Assembly: GCA_002869065.1 (NCBI GenBank)
Contig: PKTR01000007.1
Location: forward strand, 62,001-126,000
DNA: 64,000 bases
Source: Hyphomicrobiales bacterium
Lineage (GTDB): Bacteria; Pseudomonadota; Alphaproteobacteria; Rhizobiales; Rhodobiaceae
Direction: 5' to 3'
The notes under the pieces were generated by a model, which did not search any database, was not told where the DNA came from, and saw nothing but the letters and a program-made list of their open reading frames with translations. A program made the translations under genes and the position numbers. Shown piece after piece: positions 22,059-31,079 of the stretch. Position 1 is the first letter of the stretch; each line of letters starts with the position of its first letter.

Positions 22059-23081
22059 TCAACACCCGGACTTGCGCTGCTCCGACTGAGCCCGCGCGCG
22101 CACCGCCCGCGAAGCGTTCGGGTATTTGCGCAGCATCTCGGAATAGGTGGCACATGCCGTTCCGGTTTCGCCGAGACTGGCGAGCGACTGGCCGAGCTTC
22201 AGAAGTGCGTCAGGCGCCTTTTCGCTTTGCGGATAGGTGTTGTAGAGCGCCAGGAACTCGCGCGAGGCTTCCTGATAGCGCTGGCGCGAGAACAGGGTTT
22301 CGCCAAGCCAGTATCTGGCGCTCGGCACCAGCGCGTCGCTCGGATAGCTGGCGAGAAAATCACGGAAACCGGTTTCCGCCTGGCCGTATTCGCCGCGCAG
22401 CACGTAGCCATAGGCCACGTCGTAGGCGTCGCGCGGGTTCTGCGGATCGACGCGGGCGATCTGCTGGCCGCCGGTCAGGTCGGTCGGGCCGCTGTCGATC
22501 ACGCCGCCAATGGCATCACCGGACCCCACGCCGGGAACCGGGTTACCGCCAAGCGTGTCGCCGCCGAAACTCTGCCGTCCACCGGCCAGCGCCGACAGAT
22601 CGAGCGGCGCACCGATGACCGCGCCGATCTGGTCCTGCTGGTCCGCGGGAAGATCGTTCGCCGAAACCGTGCCGAGAAGCTGCGGCGGTGCCGTACCGGC
22701 GCTGAAGCTGTTTGCCGAGCCACTGGCATCCGCCGTCGCCGGTGCCGATGGGCGCGACGGAGCCTGCGAGCGCTTGCGCCCGCCGCTGCCTTCCAGTTCC
22801 TGCAAGCGGTATTCGGTATCTTCCTGCATGCGCCGGATCTGGTCCTGCAACTGCATCAGCCGGTGGTTCAGTTCCTCCACCTGGCCATTGAGCTGGCGCA
22901 TCTGCGCCTCGAGGGTGTCGATCCGGAGCGACTGCGCAGCCGTCTCGCGGCTACCGCCGCTCTGGTTGCCGAAGATCACGCGCGCATTGTCCGCCGATGC
23001 CGTACTAACGAACGCGGTTGCCACGGCACCTGCCGCCAGCGCCGCGATCATTGTCTGTCGGGTACGGATCATCAAAACCAT
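22059..23081 (-). CDS. cpoB: Tol-Pal system coordinator CpoB (YbgF)
   Basis: This periplasmic protein links Tol-Pal outer-membrane constriction to peptidoglycan synthesis at division. The start at 23081 (MVLMIRTRQTMIAALAAGAV) has a GAGG Shine-Dalgarno and yields 340 residues with a signal peptide ending near TASA. A trimerising coiled-coil (about residues 55-100: LRIDTLEAQMRQLNGQVEEL) is followed by a Gly/Ser/Pro linker of ~110 residues and a C-terminal TPR domain (YDVAYGYVLRGEYGQAETGF, ARYWLGETLFSRQRYQEASR, LLKLGQSLASLGETGTACAT). It is the last Tol gene, separated from pal by a strong terminator, and runs into tilS. Confidence 0.93.
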   Translation of the reverse strand: MVLMIRTRQTMIAALAAGAVATAFVSTASADNARVIFGNQSGGSRETAAQSLRIDTLEAQMRQLNGQVEELNHRLMQLQDQIRRMQEDTEYRLQELEGSGGRKRSQAPSRPSAPATADASGSANSFSAGTAPPQLLGTVSANDLPADQQDQIGAVIGAPLDLSALAGGRQSFGGDTLGGNPVPGVGSGDAIGGVIDSGPTDLTGGQQIARVDPQNPRDAYDVAYGYVLRGEYGQAETGFRDFLASYPSDALVPSARYWLGETLFSRQRYQEASREFLALYNTYPQSEKAPDALLKLGQSLASLGETGTACATYSEMLRKYPNASRAVRARAQSEQRKSGC

Positions 23082-23278
23082 ATCGTCCTCGTCTCGAGCA
23101 TCTTTCCGCAAGTCCGGCGCGGTGAAGCGACTAAACCATGCAGGCAGTCGAAAATACAGAGCCTCTCGCGCGAAACCGCCACATCGAGCCCCGCACGCAC
23201 CTCGTCAAGAAAATCATCCTGCCATGTGACGCCTGAGTTCGACGAAACTATGACCTGCCTCTGTATTCATGGTGCGGC

Positions 23279-23317
23279 AAAAAGAAAACGGCCGGCCCGG
23301 AACACCGGACCGGCCGT
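23279..23317 (-). terminator. Rho-independent terminator of pal
   Basis: The stem ACGGCCGG(C)CCGG-AACA-CCGG(A)CCGGCCGT (23288-23317) is followed on the minus strand by TTTCTTTTT. It lies 28 bases past pal, so cpoB-tilS probably need their own promoter or readthrough. Confidence 0.85.
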
Positions 23318-23344
23318 CAAAACTTCGTGAAACGCTGATGCCGG

Positions 23345-23833
23345 TTAGCTGCCGGCGCCGTTCAGCGTCGTCACCGCACGGCGGTTCTGCGTCCAGCACG
23401 ACGCGTCGTTACACACCGCGACCGGGCGCTCCTTGCCGTAGGAGATCGTCCGCAGACGGCCCCGGTTGACGCCACGGCTGACCAGATAGTCGCGCGTTGC
23501 CGCGGCACGGCGGGCGCCGAGCGCGATATTGTATTCGCGCGTGCCGCGTTCGTCGGCATGACCTTCGATCACCACCGAATACTGCGAATAGCGGCTCAGC
23601 CACGCGGCCTGCTTGTCCAGCGTCGCCGTCGCCACGCCCGTCAGCTGCGAGCTGTCGACCTCGAAGAACACACGGTCTCCGACATTGACGACGAAATCCT
23701 GAGCCGTACCCGGGGCAGCACCGCCGGCCAGATCGTCGATCTGCTTGTTCCCTGCGCAAGCGGCAATCGTGCCGGCCATCATGGCCACGGCAACGAAGCG
23801 TCCCACCTGCCGGAAACGCAATTCACTCAACAT
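23345..23833 (-). CDS. pal: Peptidoglycan-associated lipoprotein
   Basis: This outer-membrane lipoprotein binds peptidoglycan and TolB and drives outer-membrane constriction. The 162-residue precursor has a lipoprotein signal with lipobox IAAC-AG (lipidated Cys at about residue 26). The C-terminal OmpA-like domain carries the diaminopimelate-binding signature VVIEGHADERGTREYNIALG with the ARRA arginine. The C-terminal pair of cysteines (VCNDASCWTQNRRA) is common in alphaproteobacterial Pal. It follows tolB by 146 bases. Confidence 0.97.
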   Translation of the reverse strand: MLSELRFRQVGRFVAVAMMAGTIAACAGNKQIDDLAGGAAPGTAQDFVVNVGDRVFFEVDSSQLTGVATATLDKQAAWLSRYSQYSVVIEGHADERGTREYNIALGARRAAATRDYLVSRGVNRGRLRTISYGKERPVAVCNDASCWTQNRRAVTTLNGAGS

Positions 23834-23910
23834 CCCGATTTACTCCTCGTATCCCCCGGGCCTTTGCCATGGTTACTGGCAGTTTGGTTAAGCCGGGGTT
23901 CGCAAAATTG

Positions 23911-23927
23911 GTTAGCCGATCGTTAAC
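23911..23927 (-). promoter_or_regulatory. CtrA-like box upstream of pal
   Basis: On the minus strand TTAACGATCGGCTAAC matches TTAA-N7-TTAAC with one mismatch; on the plus strand the overlapping site also has one mismatch, so the element is nearly palindromic. It sits 78-94 bases before the pal ATG, within the tolB-pal spacer. Confidence 0.4.
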
Positions 23928-23979
23928 GGCCCTGCCGTCGAGCGACCCTGTGGTTTGACGACCCGCAGGATCGCCGCCG

Positions 23980-25362
23980 TCAATTGAGCAGCGGCGACCA
24001 TGCCGGGTCGGACCCGAACGAGGGTGTCGGCACCCGCTGTTCGTTATAACCCGTCAGATCAATCGACCACAATTGTGGCCCTCCTTGGGCGCCCGGAACA
24101 TCGCGGAAGAACATCAGCACGCGGCCGTTCGGAGCCCAGGTCGGTCCTTCGTTGTGATAGCCCTCGGTGAGGATGCGCTCGCCCGACCCATCCGGCTTCA
24201 TCACGCCGATCAGGAACTTGCCGCCCGACATCTTGGTGAAGGCGATGAGGTCGCCGCGCGGCGACCAGACCGGCGTCGAATAGGAGCCGTTGCCATAGCT
24301 GATCCGCTTCGCGCCGCCCCCGGAACCACCCATCACATAGAGCTGCTGGCGGCCGGCACGATCGGATTCGAAAACCACCTGCGAGCCGTCCGGCGAGTAG
24401 GACGGACCGGTATCGATCGAGGCCGAATTGGTCAGCCGCGACACCTTCCGCGAACCGAGTTCGAGCGTGAACAGGTTGGCGTTGCCGTTGTCCTGCAGGC
24501 TCATGATCACCCGCCGCCCGTCCGGCGAGAAGCGCGGCGCGAACGTCATGCCCGGGAAATCGCCGACAAGCTGGCGGCGGCCGGAATTGATGTCGAGCAG
24601 ATAGACCCGCGGCTGGCCGCCGGCATAGGACATATAGGTGATGGTCTGGCTCGACGGGCTGAAGCGTGGTGTCAGAACGAGGTCCGAGCCGTTGGTCAGG
24701 AAGCGCACATTGGCGCCGTCCTGGTCCATGATTGCCAGTTTTTTGACCCGCTTGTTCTTCGGCCCTGTCTCGTCGACAAACACCACGCGGGTATCGAAAT
24801 AGCCCTTCTCGCCGGTCAGCCGTTCATAGATCGCATCGGCGATGATATGGGCGATGCGCCGCCAGTTGTCCGAGGCGGTGAAATATTGCTGGCCGGTCAT
24901 CTGCTCGCCGGCGAACACGTCCCACAGGCGGAACTCGACCTTCAGTCGGCCATCGCCCTGGCGCGCCACCGAACCGGTGACAAGCGCCTGCGCGTTGATC
25001 ACCCGCCAGTCGGCAAAACGCGGCGCCGTGTTCGGGTTCGACACCTTCTGGATGAAGGATTTCGGGTCGAGCGGCTTGAACAGCCCGGACCGGCGCAAAT
25101 CGGCGGAAATCACGCTGGTGATATCACGCGCCACGCCGGCATCGCTGCCACGGCCGACGAAGTCCGGCAACGCGATCGGCATCGGCTCCAACCGGCCCTG
25201 GGTGATGTCGATCTCGATCAGCGCGAAGGCTGGCGTCGTCGCCACCACGGCAAGTGCCGCCGCCGCAGCCACACGCCGCGCGCCACGCGCAATCGCCGCC
25301 CGTGCCGAGGCCGCCATCCCGGCAAGCCATGATCCGTTCGCATATCCCGCCAAACCGACCAT
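23980..25362 (-). CDS. tolB: Tol-Pal system beta-propeller protein TolB
   Basis: This periplasmic protein shuttles between Pal and TolA during constriction. The start at 25362 ([20 protein letters not shown]) has a strong AGGAGGG about 6 bases upstream and gives 460 residues with a long signal region ending near ATTPAFA. The N-terminal TolA-contact domain is followed by WD40-like beta-propeller blades with repeated SPDG motifs ([50 protein letters not shown]). It lies 25 bases after tolA. Confidence 0.96.
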   Translation of the reverse strand: MVGLAGYANGSWLAGMAASARAAIARGARRVAAAAALAVVATTPAFALIEIDITQGRLEPMPIALPDFVGRGSDAGVARDITSVISADLRRSGLFKPLDPKSFIQKVSNPNTAPRFADWRVINAQALVTGSVARQGDGRLKVEFRLWDVFAGEQMTGQQYFTASDNWRRIAHIIADAIYERLTGEKGYFDTRVVFVDETGPKNKRVKKLAIMDQDGANVRFLTNGSDLVLTPRFSPSSQTITYMSYAGGQPRVYLLDINSGRRQLVGDFPGMTFAPRFSPDGRRVIMSLQDNGNANLFTLELGSRKVSRLTNSASIDTGPSYSPDGSQVVFESDRAGRQQLYVMGGSGGGAKRISYGNGSYSTPVWSPRGDLIAFTKMSGGKFLIGVMKPDGSGERILTEGYHNEGPTWAPNGRVLMFFRDVPGAQGGPQLWSIDLTGYNEQRVPTPSFGSDPAWSPLLN

Positions 25363-25387
25363 CCGTCCCTCCTGTGCTCGCATCTCG

Positions 25388-26401
25388 CTATCCGCCGAAC
25401 AGTTCGCGCGGATCGAAGGTAATATTGATTTCATTCCAGGCATCGAATTTTTCCACCGGCATCTGATAGGGCTGACAGCGCAGCACCGCCCGGCGCGCGC
25501 TGTCTGCAGCGGCGCGGAAGAAGGGGTCGGAACCGGAGTTCAGCACCTTCGGCGGGTTGGCGACGCTGCCGTCGCGATTGAGAAACACCTTCAACTGAAC
25601 TTTCAGACCCTCCGCGCTGGTCGCCCCGATCGGCGGATTCCAGCAGCGCGAGATCTGCGCGCGCAGCGCATCGAGCTCCGACTGCGTCATGCGCGCATTG
25701 TCATTGCCCGTACGGCTGCCGAGCGAGGCCGGCCGCGCATTGCCCTGGTTGCCACCACCCGACGGCGTCGTCTTGTTCAACAGCGCAGAGATCTTGTCCG
25801 GGTTGAAGTCCTTCTTCTCGGTATTGGCCGTTTCCTGCCGGTCCTTGCGGTCGTCGGCCTTGGCAACCTTGGTCGGACGCGGCGGCGTCGGCTTCGAGCG
25901 CGGAATGGCTGATGGCGGCAGCGGCTCGGCAACCTCGGCAGCGGCCTCGGCAGGCGCCGGTTCGGGTTCCGGCGTCGGCGTGGGCTCAGGCTCCGCCTGC
26001 GGCACCGGTTCGGGTGCCGGCGGTTCGGGCGCGGCCTCGCGCACCGGTTCGGGTTCCGGTTCCGGCTCTGTCGCCGGCGGCGGTTCGGCAGTCGCCGGCT
26101 GCTGCGAAGGCGTCGGTTCAGGTGCCGGCGGCTCCGGCGACGGCTCGTCGGTCGGACCGACCGGTTCCGGCGTTGCGTCCGGCTCGGGCGGCGTCTCGAC
26201 ACGCGCCTCCGACGGCTGTTCCTTTGGCTCGGCGGTCTTGATGCCGCGCTGAAGGTCGGTGATTTCGGCGATCGTCACGAGATCGACGGGCAAGGCATCG
26301 ACCGGCGGCACCGCAAACGGATCCGCCTGCGGCAGGGCCACCAGACCCCACAACAGCACCACCGTATGGCCGACGGTCGATACGACGAGCCCGACGCGCA
26401 T
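25388..26401 (-). CDS. tolA: TolA-type cell-envelope integrity protein
   Basis: This inner-membrane-anchored, periplasm-spanning protein links the TolQR motor to TolB and Pal. The 337 residues comprise an N-terminal TM helix (about 5-24), a Pro/Glu/Ala-rich extended region of ~110 residues made of EPEPEPV-type runs, a short basic segment ([20 protein letters not shown]) and a TonB/TolA-like C-terminal domain (about 255-337, with [20 protein letters not shown]). Unlike E. coli TolA, the middle is proline-rich rather than a Lys/Ala helix, closer to TonB. It lies 2 bases after tolR. Confidence 0.93.
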   Translation of the reverse strand: MRVGLVVSTVGHTVVLLWGLVALPQADPFAVPPVDALPVDLVTIAEITDLQRGIKTAEPKEQPSEARVETPPEPDATPEPVGPTDEPSPEPPAPEPTPSQQPATAEPPPATEPEPEPEPVREAAPEPPAPEPVPQAEPEPTPTPEPEPAPAEAAAEVAEPLPPSAIPRSKPTPPRPTKVAKADDRKDRQETANTEKKDFNPDKISALLNKTTPSGGGNQGNARPASLGSRTGNDNARMTQSELDALRAQISRCWNPPIGATSAEGLKVQLKVFLNRDGSVANPPKVLNSGSDPFFRAAADSARRAVLRCQPYQMPVEKFDAWNEINITFDPRELFGG

Positions 26402-26403
26402 GA

Positions 26404-26856
26404 TCAGCCGCCCTGCTCTTCCAGCGTAACCAGCCCGATCCGCTTGAATCCTGCCGCGCTGATCCGGCCCATCACCTTCATGATGGTGCCGTAGTCGGCA
26501 TCCTGATCGCCGCGCACATAGATGCGCTCTTCATAGCCGTTCTGCGCGATCGCCATCAGCTTGGCGACCACCTCGTCAGCCTCGATCGGCGTTTCCTGCA
26601 TGAAGATCTCGCCGCTGCCCTTGATCGAGATGGTGATCGGCTCGGTGTCGCCCTCCATCGGTTTGGCCCGCGTTTCCGGCAGGTCGATGGGCACGCCGAC
26701 GGTCAAAAGCGGCGCGGCGACCATGAAAATGATCAGCAGCACCAGCATGACGTCAACGAGCGGCGTGACGTTGATTTCGCTCATCGGCGCCGAACGGCGC
26801 CGGCGTCCACGACGCCGTCCGCCACTGCCGCCCGAGCTTTGCAGTCCTGCGCCCAT
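26404..26856 (-). CDS. tolR: TolR, proton-channel subunit of the Tol system
   Basis: This 150-residue ExbD/TolR protein has a basic, Gly-rich N-terminus ([11 protein letters not shown]), one TM helix (about 30-50, LVDVMLVLLIIFMVAAPLL) with the essential proton-path Asp in NVTPLVDVMLVLLI, and a periplasmic C-terminal domain (DQDADYGTIMKVMGRISAAG). With TolQ it uses the proton motive force to energise TolA. It is separated from tolQ by 3 bases. Confidence 0.97.
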   Translation of the reverse strand: MGAGLQSSGGSGGRRRGRRRRSAPMSEINVTPLVDVMLVLLIIFMVAAPLLTVGVPIDLPETRAKPMEGDTEPITISIKGSGEIFMQETPIEADEVVAKLMAIAQNGYEERIYVRGDQDADYGTIMKVMGRISAAGFKRIGLVTLEEQGG

Positions 26857-26859
26857 GGC

Positions 26860-27573
26860 TCAGCTCCGCTCGTCGATCTGCCGCGACAGGATGGCGGAAA
26901 ACTCGTCCGCGAAGGCTTCCATGCGCGAACCGAGATGGTTCACCTGGGAGGAAAACTTGTTGTAGGCGATGACGGCCGGGATGGCGGCGAGCAGCCCGAG
27001 CGCGGTCGCGAACAGCGCTTCCGCGATACCCGGCGCGACGACCGCGAGATTGGTGTTCTTCGACGCCGCGATCGCCTGGAAGCTGGTCATGATGCCCCAC
27101 ACCGTGCCGAACAGGCCGATGAAGGGCGAGGCCGAGCCGACCGTCGCCAGCACCAGAAGCCGCCGCTCGAGCGTTTCCATCTCGCGCGTGATCGTCACGT
27201 CGAGCACCTTGTCGACGCGCATGTTGAGACCGCCGATGGCAGGCCGTCCGCCCTCGTGGCTGCGCTTCCACTCGCGCATCGCCGCGACGAACACCGCGGC
27301 CAGACCGTTGTTGGCCCGCGCCGACAGCGTCCGGTACAGCTCCTCGAGCGACTGGCCCGACCAGAAGATCTTCTCGAACCGGTCCATCTGCACCTTGGTG
27401 CGCGTGTACAGGATCGACTTGTCGACAATGATCGCCCAGCACCACACAGATGCCAGAAGCAGCCCGATCATCACGATCTTGACGACGATATGCGCGTCCC
27501 AGAACAGGCTGATCAGGGACAGGTCGCCAACAGGGGCGGCAATCGCCGACTGGGCCACATCCATCGGATTCAT
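26860..27573 (-). CDS. tolQ: TolQ, proton-channel subunit of the Tol system
   Basis: This 237-residue MotA/TolQ/ExbB membrane protein has three TM helices (about residues 22-42, 135-158 and 170-195) and the family signature FIGLFGTVWGIMTSFQAIAA followed by APGIAEALFATALGLLAAIP. It forms the stator with TolR. It is the first gene of the tolQRAB run. A 238-base spacer separates it from ybgC, larger than in many relatives, and carries a CtrA-type box. Confidence 0.97.
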   Translation of the reverse strand: MNPMDVAQSAIAAPVGDLSLISLFWDAHIVVKIVMIGLLLASVWCWAIIVDKSILYTRTKVQMDRFEKIFWSGQSLEELYRTLSARANNGLAAVFVAAMREWKRSHEGGRPAIGGLNMRVDKVLDVTITREMETLERRLLVLATVGSASPFIGLFGTVWGIMTSFQAIAASKNTNLAVVAPGIAEALFATALGLLAAIPAVIAYNKFSSQVNHLGSRMEAFADEFSAILSRQIDERS

Positions 27574-27793
27574 CTTGGAGAACCTTTCATCCGTCTAGCA
27601 ATCGAACGAGCAATCAAACCAGAACCAAAGTCCCCGGCGTCTCGTTTGCCGATCACTTGCTCGGGCCGCCTGGCAATGACAAGTCGTACTGCGAATGCAG
27701 GCGCCTCTCTGACCGTTAATTTTGTCAAAACTAGGAACTACGGCCTGAGGCAAAGGTCTGGCGGCACACCGGATCGAGCAAGACATTGTCAGG

Positions 27794-27809
27794 GTTAATG
27801 TAGCCTTAA
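27794..27809 (-). promoter_or_regulatory. CtrA-type box upstream of the tol operon
   Basis: On the minus strand TTAAGGCTACATTAAC is an exact match to TTAA-N7-TTAAC. It lies immediately after the ybgC stop and ~220 bases before the tolQ ATG. The rest of the 238-base spacer (27574-27793) is moderately AT-rich with no gene seen. Binding is inferred from the motif. Confidence 0.5.
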
Positions 27810-27811
27810 GA

Positions 27812-28294
27812 TTACGGATTCGGGCCCGGGTTTGAAGGCTTTTCGAGCCGGGCGCGAAGTTCGGCGGGCAATCGCACCGGCCGTCCGCGCGCATCGATGG
27901 CCGCCGCCGTCACCGCCGCGGCGATCAGAATGTCGCCACCGCGCGACACCGTCTGATCGATGAAGAAGCGCGCGCCGCGGATCTCGCGCGACCAGGTCGT
28001 CACCGTCAGCACGTCGTCGATCCGCGCCGGCGCGCGGAAATCGATCTCCATATGGCGGACGACGAAGGCAACCGCTGGCGGGCCGTCGCCATCGGCCAGT
28101 TCGTTATGGTGCACGCCGAGCAGACGCAGGAAATCGGAGCGGCCGCGCTCCATGAATTTCAGATAGTTGGAATGATAGACGACGCCGGAGAAATCGGTGT
28201 CCTCATAGTAGACGCGCACCGCCAGAACATGCCGCCCGTTCTCGATCCGCCCGGCCAGATCCGGCCATTCGTCCGGCACGCCATCTGCACTCAT
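27812..28294 (-). CDS. ybgC: YbgC-family acyl-CoA thioesterase (tol-pal associated)
   Basis: This hotdog-fold thioesterase of ~160 residues hydrolyses short-chain or malonyl-type acyl-CoA; its link to Tol-Pal is mainly by gene neighbourhood. The catalytic signature VRVYYEDTDFSGVVYHSNYL holds the conserved Asp, and FMERGRSDFLR follows. A start at 28294 (MSADGVPDE) with AGGG upstream is preferred over the ATG at 28309. It lies upstream of tolQ on the same strand in the classic ybgC-tolQ order. Confidence 0.93.
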   Translation of the reverse strand: MSADGVPDEWPDLAGRIENGRHVLAVRVYYEDTDFSGVVYHSNYLKFMERGRSDFLRLLGVHHNELADGDGPPAVAFVVRHMEIDFRAPARIDDVLTVTTWSREIRGARFFIDQTVSRGGDILIAAAVTAAAIDARGRPVRLPAELRARLEKPSNPGPNP

Positions 28295-28314
28295 CGCACC
28301 CTGTCCCATACCGC

Positions 28315-28695
28315 TCAGTCGTCGGCGCGCAGCCGCGCCTCAAGCTCCGATTCCATCACCGACAGCGCCCGTCCGCGCAGGGCCGACGCCGCGAAGTGAT
28401 AGTAGTTCACCCGGCACACGACATCGGTATGAAGGGCCGTCCGTCCGTCGTCCTCGAGATCGACCCAGGCGAGGATCGGCATGTCGTATTTGGTCGCGTC
28501 GGCGCACACCCAGTGCTTGTCCGACAGCACCATCACCATTTCCTTCAGCCCCGGCAGCTCGAGCCGCATCGGCGACCCCCAGCGGCCGCGCGCACGCCGC
28601 CACAGATTGTAGGTCGCAGCCGCGATCCGGTCCGGCCTCCTGGCCATCACCGGAATGTCGGCAAGCCGTTGGTCCATGTCGATCAGGGTCTTCAA
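28315..28695 (-). CDS. Conserved hypothetical protein between ruvB and ybgC
   Basis: The protein has 126 residues with no signal peptide or membrane helix. It has many Arg/Trp/Tyr residues ([40 protein letters not shown]). No domain was recognised. The frame opens with a TTG overlapping the ruvB stop by 4 bases; an ATG at 28677 is the alternative, and neither has good Shine-Dalgarno spacing. The tight packing points to cotranscription with ruvB and ybgC. Confidence 0.7.
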   Translation of the reverse strand: MKTLIDMDQRLADIPVMARRPDRIAAATYNLWRRARGRWGSPMRLELPGLKEMVMVLSDKHWVCADATKYDMPILAWVDLEDDGRTALHTDVVCRVNYYHFAASALRGRALSVMESELEARLRADD

Positions 28696-29744
28696 TCCTC
28701 CCCGTCGGATCCGTTCGAGAACGTCTGCAACAGGTCGTATTGTGCCGCATTGCCGGCCGGCATGGCCAGCCCGAGATGGGAAAAGGCGCGCGGCGTCAGC
28801 AAGCGTCCGCGCGGGGTGCGCTGCACGAAGCCCTTCTGAATGAGGAACGGCTCGACGATTTCCTCGATCGCATCCCGCGGTTCCGACAGGGCGGCTGCAA
28901 TCGTGTCGATGCCAACCGGGCCGCCGCCGAAATTCTCCGCGATCATGGTGAGATAACGCCGGTCGAGCATGTCGAGCCCCATTCCGTCGACGTCGAGCCG
29001 GCGTAGCGCCGTATCCGCCGCCTCGCGGTCGATGGCGTCCTTGCCGGCAACGGAGGCAAAGTCGCGCACCCGCCGCAGCAGCCGCCCGGCGATACGCGGG
29101 GTACCGCGCGAACGGGTCGCGATCTCGCGCGCGCCATCCTCGGTCATGCCGATGCCCATGATCCGCGCGCCGCGCTTGATGATGTGTTCGAGTTCAGCGA
29201 CCGTGTAGAATTCGAGCCGCACGGGGATGCCGAACCGGTCGCGCAGGGGTGTCGTCAGAAGCCCGAGCCGGGTTGTCGCGCCAACCAGCGTGAATTTCGA
29301 CAAATCGATCCGCACCGAGCGCGCCGCCGGGCCCTCGCCGATGATCAGGTCGAGCTGGAAATCCTCCATCGCCGGATAGAGGATTTCCTCGACCGCCGGA
29401 TTGAGCCGGTGGATCTCATCGATGAAGAGCACATCGTTCTCTTCCAGATTGGTCAAAAGCGCCGCGAGATCCCCCGCCTTGGCGATCACCGGGCCGGAGG
29501 TGGCGCGGAAATTGACGCCGAGTTCGCGCGACACGATCTGCGCCAGCGTCGTCTTGCCGAGCCCCGGCGGGCCGACGAACAGCACGTGATCGAGCGCGTC
29601 GGAACGGCTGCGGGCCGCCTCGATGAAGACTTTCAGATTGGATCGCGCCTGCGCCTGACCGACGAAATCGTCGAGCGTTTGCGGCCGCAGACTGGCGTCC
29701 GCGTCTTCCGGGCGTTCGTCGGCGCTGATGAGTCGGTCGGTCAT
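28692..29744 (-). CDS. ruvB: Holliday junction branch-migration ATPase RuvB
   Basis: This hexameric AAA+ motor drives branch migration with RuvA. The start at 29744 ([20 protein letters not shown]) has GGAG upstream and an ATGA overlap with the GNAT gene, giving 350 residues. Walker [10 protein letters not shown] (58-66), Walker [12 protein letters not shown], the sensor region [20 protein letters not shown] and the C-terminal winged helix ([15 protein letters not shown]) are all present. Confidence 0.97.
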   Translation of the reverse strand: MTDRLISADERPEDADASLRPQTLDDFVGQAQARSNLKVFIEAARSRSDALDHVLFVGPPGLGKTTLAQIVSRELGVNFRATSGPVIAKAGDLAALLTNLEENDVLFIDEIHRLNPAVEEILYPAMEDFQLDLIIGEGPAARSVRIDLSKFTLVGATTRLGLLTTPLRDRFGIPVRLEFYTVAELEHIIKRGARIMGIGMTEDGAREIATRSRGTPRIAGRLLRRVRDFASVAGKDAIDREAADTALRRLDVDGMGLDMLDRRYLTMIAENFGGGPVGIDTIAAALSEPRDAIEEIVEPFLIQKGFVQRTPRGRLLTPRAFSHLGLAMPAGNAAQYDLLQTFSNGSDGED

Positions 29745-30223
29745 AGGCTCCATTCCAACGCGATCTCGTCCCGCATGGGAAGCCCGTCGCGACCGGTCAA
29801 GGGGATATCGGGATGTCTCTGGCGCGCTTCGTCGAGGCTGCCGGGGGTAAGCGCAACGATCCGCCCGCCCCGCTTCTGCAGGAAACGTAGCGCCTCCGTC
29901 GCGTCATTGCCGATGACGGCGCGCAGCCGCGCACAGCCGCGTTTCCTCGCCTCGAACAGGAGATGCGCGACAAGCGCGGTGCCCGCCCCCTCGCGTGTAT
30001 CGAGGCTGTCGAGCGACAAGAGCCGGCAGGTGTCACCCTCGACGATGAAGGTTGCGAAGACCTTGGTCAGTTCCTGCTTGTCGCGCCCGCGCACAGCTTC
30101 GACCGCGTCCGGCGCGTAGACTTTCCCCTCGGCATAGAGCGGCGCAGAGCCGCGCCGCTGGCGCAGGAAGGATGCGATCCGTCCGGCATCCGTCTCGGCA
30201 ACGATGGTCAGCGCTGCCGTCAC
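29741..30223 (-). CDS. GNAT-family N-acetyltransferase embedded between ruvA and ruvB
   Basis: The 160-residue protein carries the GNAT acetyl-CoA motif ([20 protein letters not shown], an R/Q-x-x-G-x-G/A variant, about residues 77-96) and the following [19 protein letters not shown], where the neighbouring-residue/aromatic arrangement of motif B is recognisable. The acceptor substrate is unknown. It overlaps the ruvA stop by 4 bases and the ruvB start by 4 bases (ATGA), so it is translationally coupled within the ruv operon. A GNAT enzyme here is unusual relative to the standard ruvCAB order. Confidence 0.85.
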   Translation of the reverse strand: MTAALTIVAETDAGRIASFLRQRRGSAPLYAEGKVYAPDAVEAVRGRDKQELTKVFATFIVEGDTCRLLSLDSLDTREGAGTALVAHLLFEARKRGCARLRAVIGNDATEALRFLQKRGGRIVALTPGSLDEARQRHPDIPLTGRDGLPMRDEIALEWSL

Positions 30224-30837
30224 TTCGCCAGTTCCTTGAGCGCCAGCCGGATCAGCGTCTGCGTATTTGCCTCTTCGCCAGCCTCACGGCGCGCAGCCGC
30301 GACCGCCGCGCTCGCCTGCACCTGCGCATAGCCGAGATTGACGAGAGCCGAGACGGCATCGGCGACAGGCTGCGGCGCGCGCTTGTCTTCCAGATCGCCG
30401 GCAAGCTGCACCAGACCCGGATCGACATCGGCAAAGCCCGGCGCCTTTTCCTTCAGCTCGGAGCAGATGCGCTCGGCAACCTTCTTGCCGACCCCCGGCG
30501 CGCGCGAAATCTGCGCGGTGTCCTTCAACGCAATCGCCGACGCCAGATCGCCCGGCTTCAACACACCGAGCACGGCGAGCGCCACCTTGGCGCCAACGCC
30601 CTGCACCGTCATCAACAGGCGGAACCATTCGCGCTCGCTCGCCGACAGGAAGCCGTAGAGCCGGATCATGTCCTCGCGCACCACAGTCTCGATGGAAAGC
30701 GACGCCGCCTCCCCCGCCGACGGCAGCGACTGCAGCACGCGGGCCGGGCAGAACACTTCGTAGCCGACCCCGCCGACATCGAGGATCACGGTATCGTCGC
30801 CGAAACTGTCGACGATGCCTTTCAGTTTTCCAATCAT
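30220..30837 (-). CDS. ruvA: Holliday junction DNA-binding protein RuvA
   Basis: This tetrameric protein holds the four-way junction for RuvB. The 205 residues show domain I, an OB fold ([20 protein letters not shown]), domain II with helix-hairpin-helix motifs ([40 protein letters not shown]) and the flexible C-terminal domain III (about 155-205), which contacts RuvB. It is the upstream member of ruvA-GNAT-ruvB. Confidence 0.97.
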   Translation of the reverse strand: MIGKLKGIVDSFGDDTVILDVGGVGYEVFCPARVLQSLPSAGEAASLSIETVVREDMIRLYGFLSASEREWFRLLMTVQGVGAKVALAVLGVLKPGDLASAIALKDTAQISRAPGVGKKVAERICSELKEKAPGFADVDPGLVQLAGDLEDKRAPQPVADAVSALVNLGYAQVQASAAVAAARREAGEEANTQTLIRLALKELAK

Positions 30838-31079
30838 GACGTGCCGATCAAGAGGCCGAAGCCGGGTGAAGCGAAAGCGCGAAACGCGCCGCCAGCTTCG
30901 TTCGCGCGTGAGAACATGTCAAGAACGAAAGCTTTCTTTGCACAGCCTGCACCCGTCCCGCAGCGAGCCGAAATCGATCCGGCAAATGCAGTTTTCATTC
31001 CACCGGGACATTCCGCGCACTTGCCAAACGCGACACAATCGAACCCGATACGGTGCTGGGGTGAATGGGAGGCATTCAC

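Noticed and set aside
25900-26200. Short repetitive DNA inside tolA that could be taken for a tandem-repeat or CRISPR-like array
   Set aside because: The repetition is codon-level (Pro/Glu/Ala) within an intact reading frame; there are no uniform repeats with spacers. The same is true of bases 1-180.
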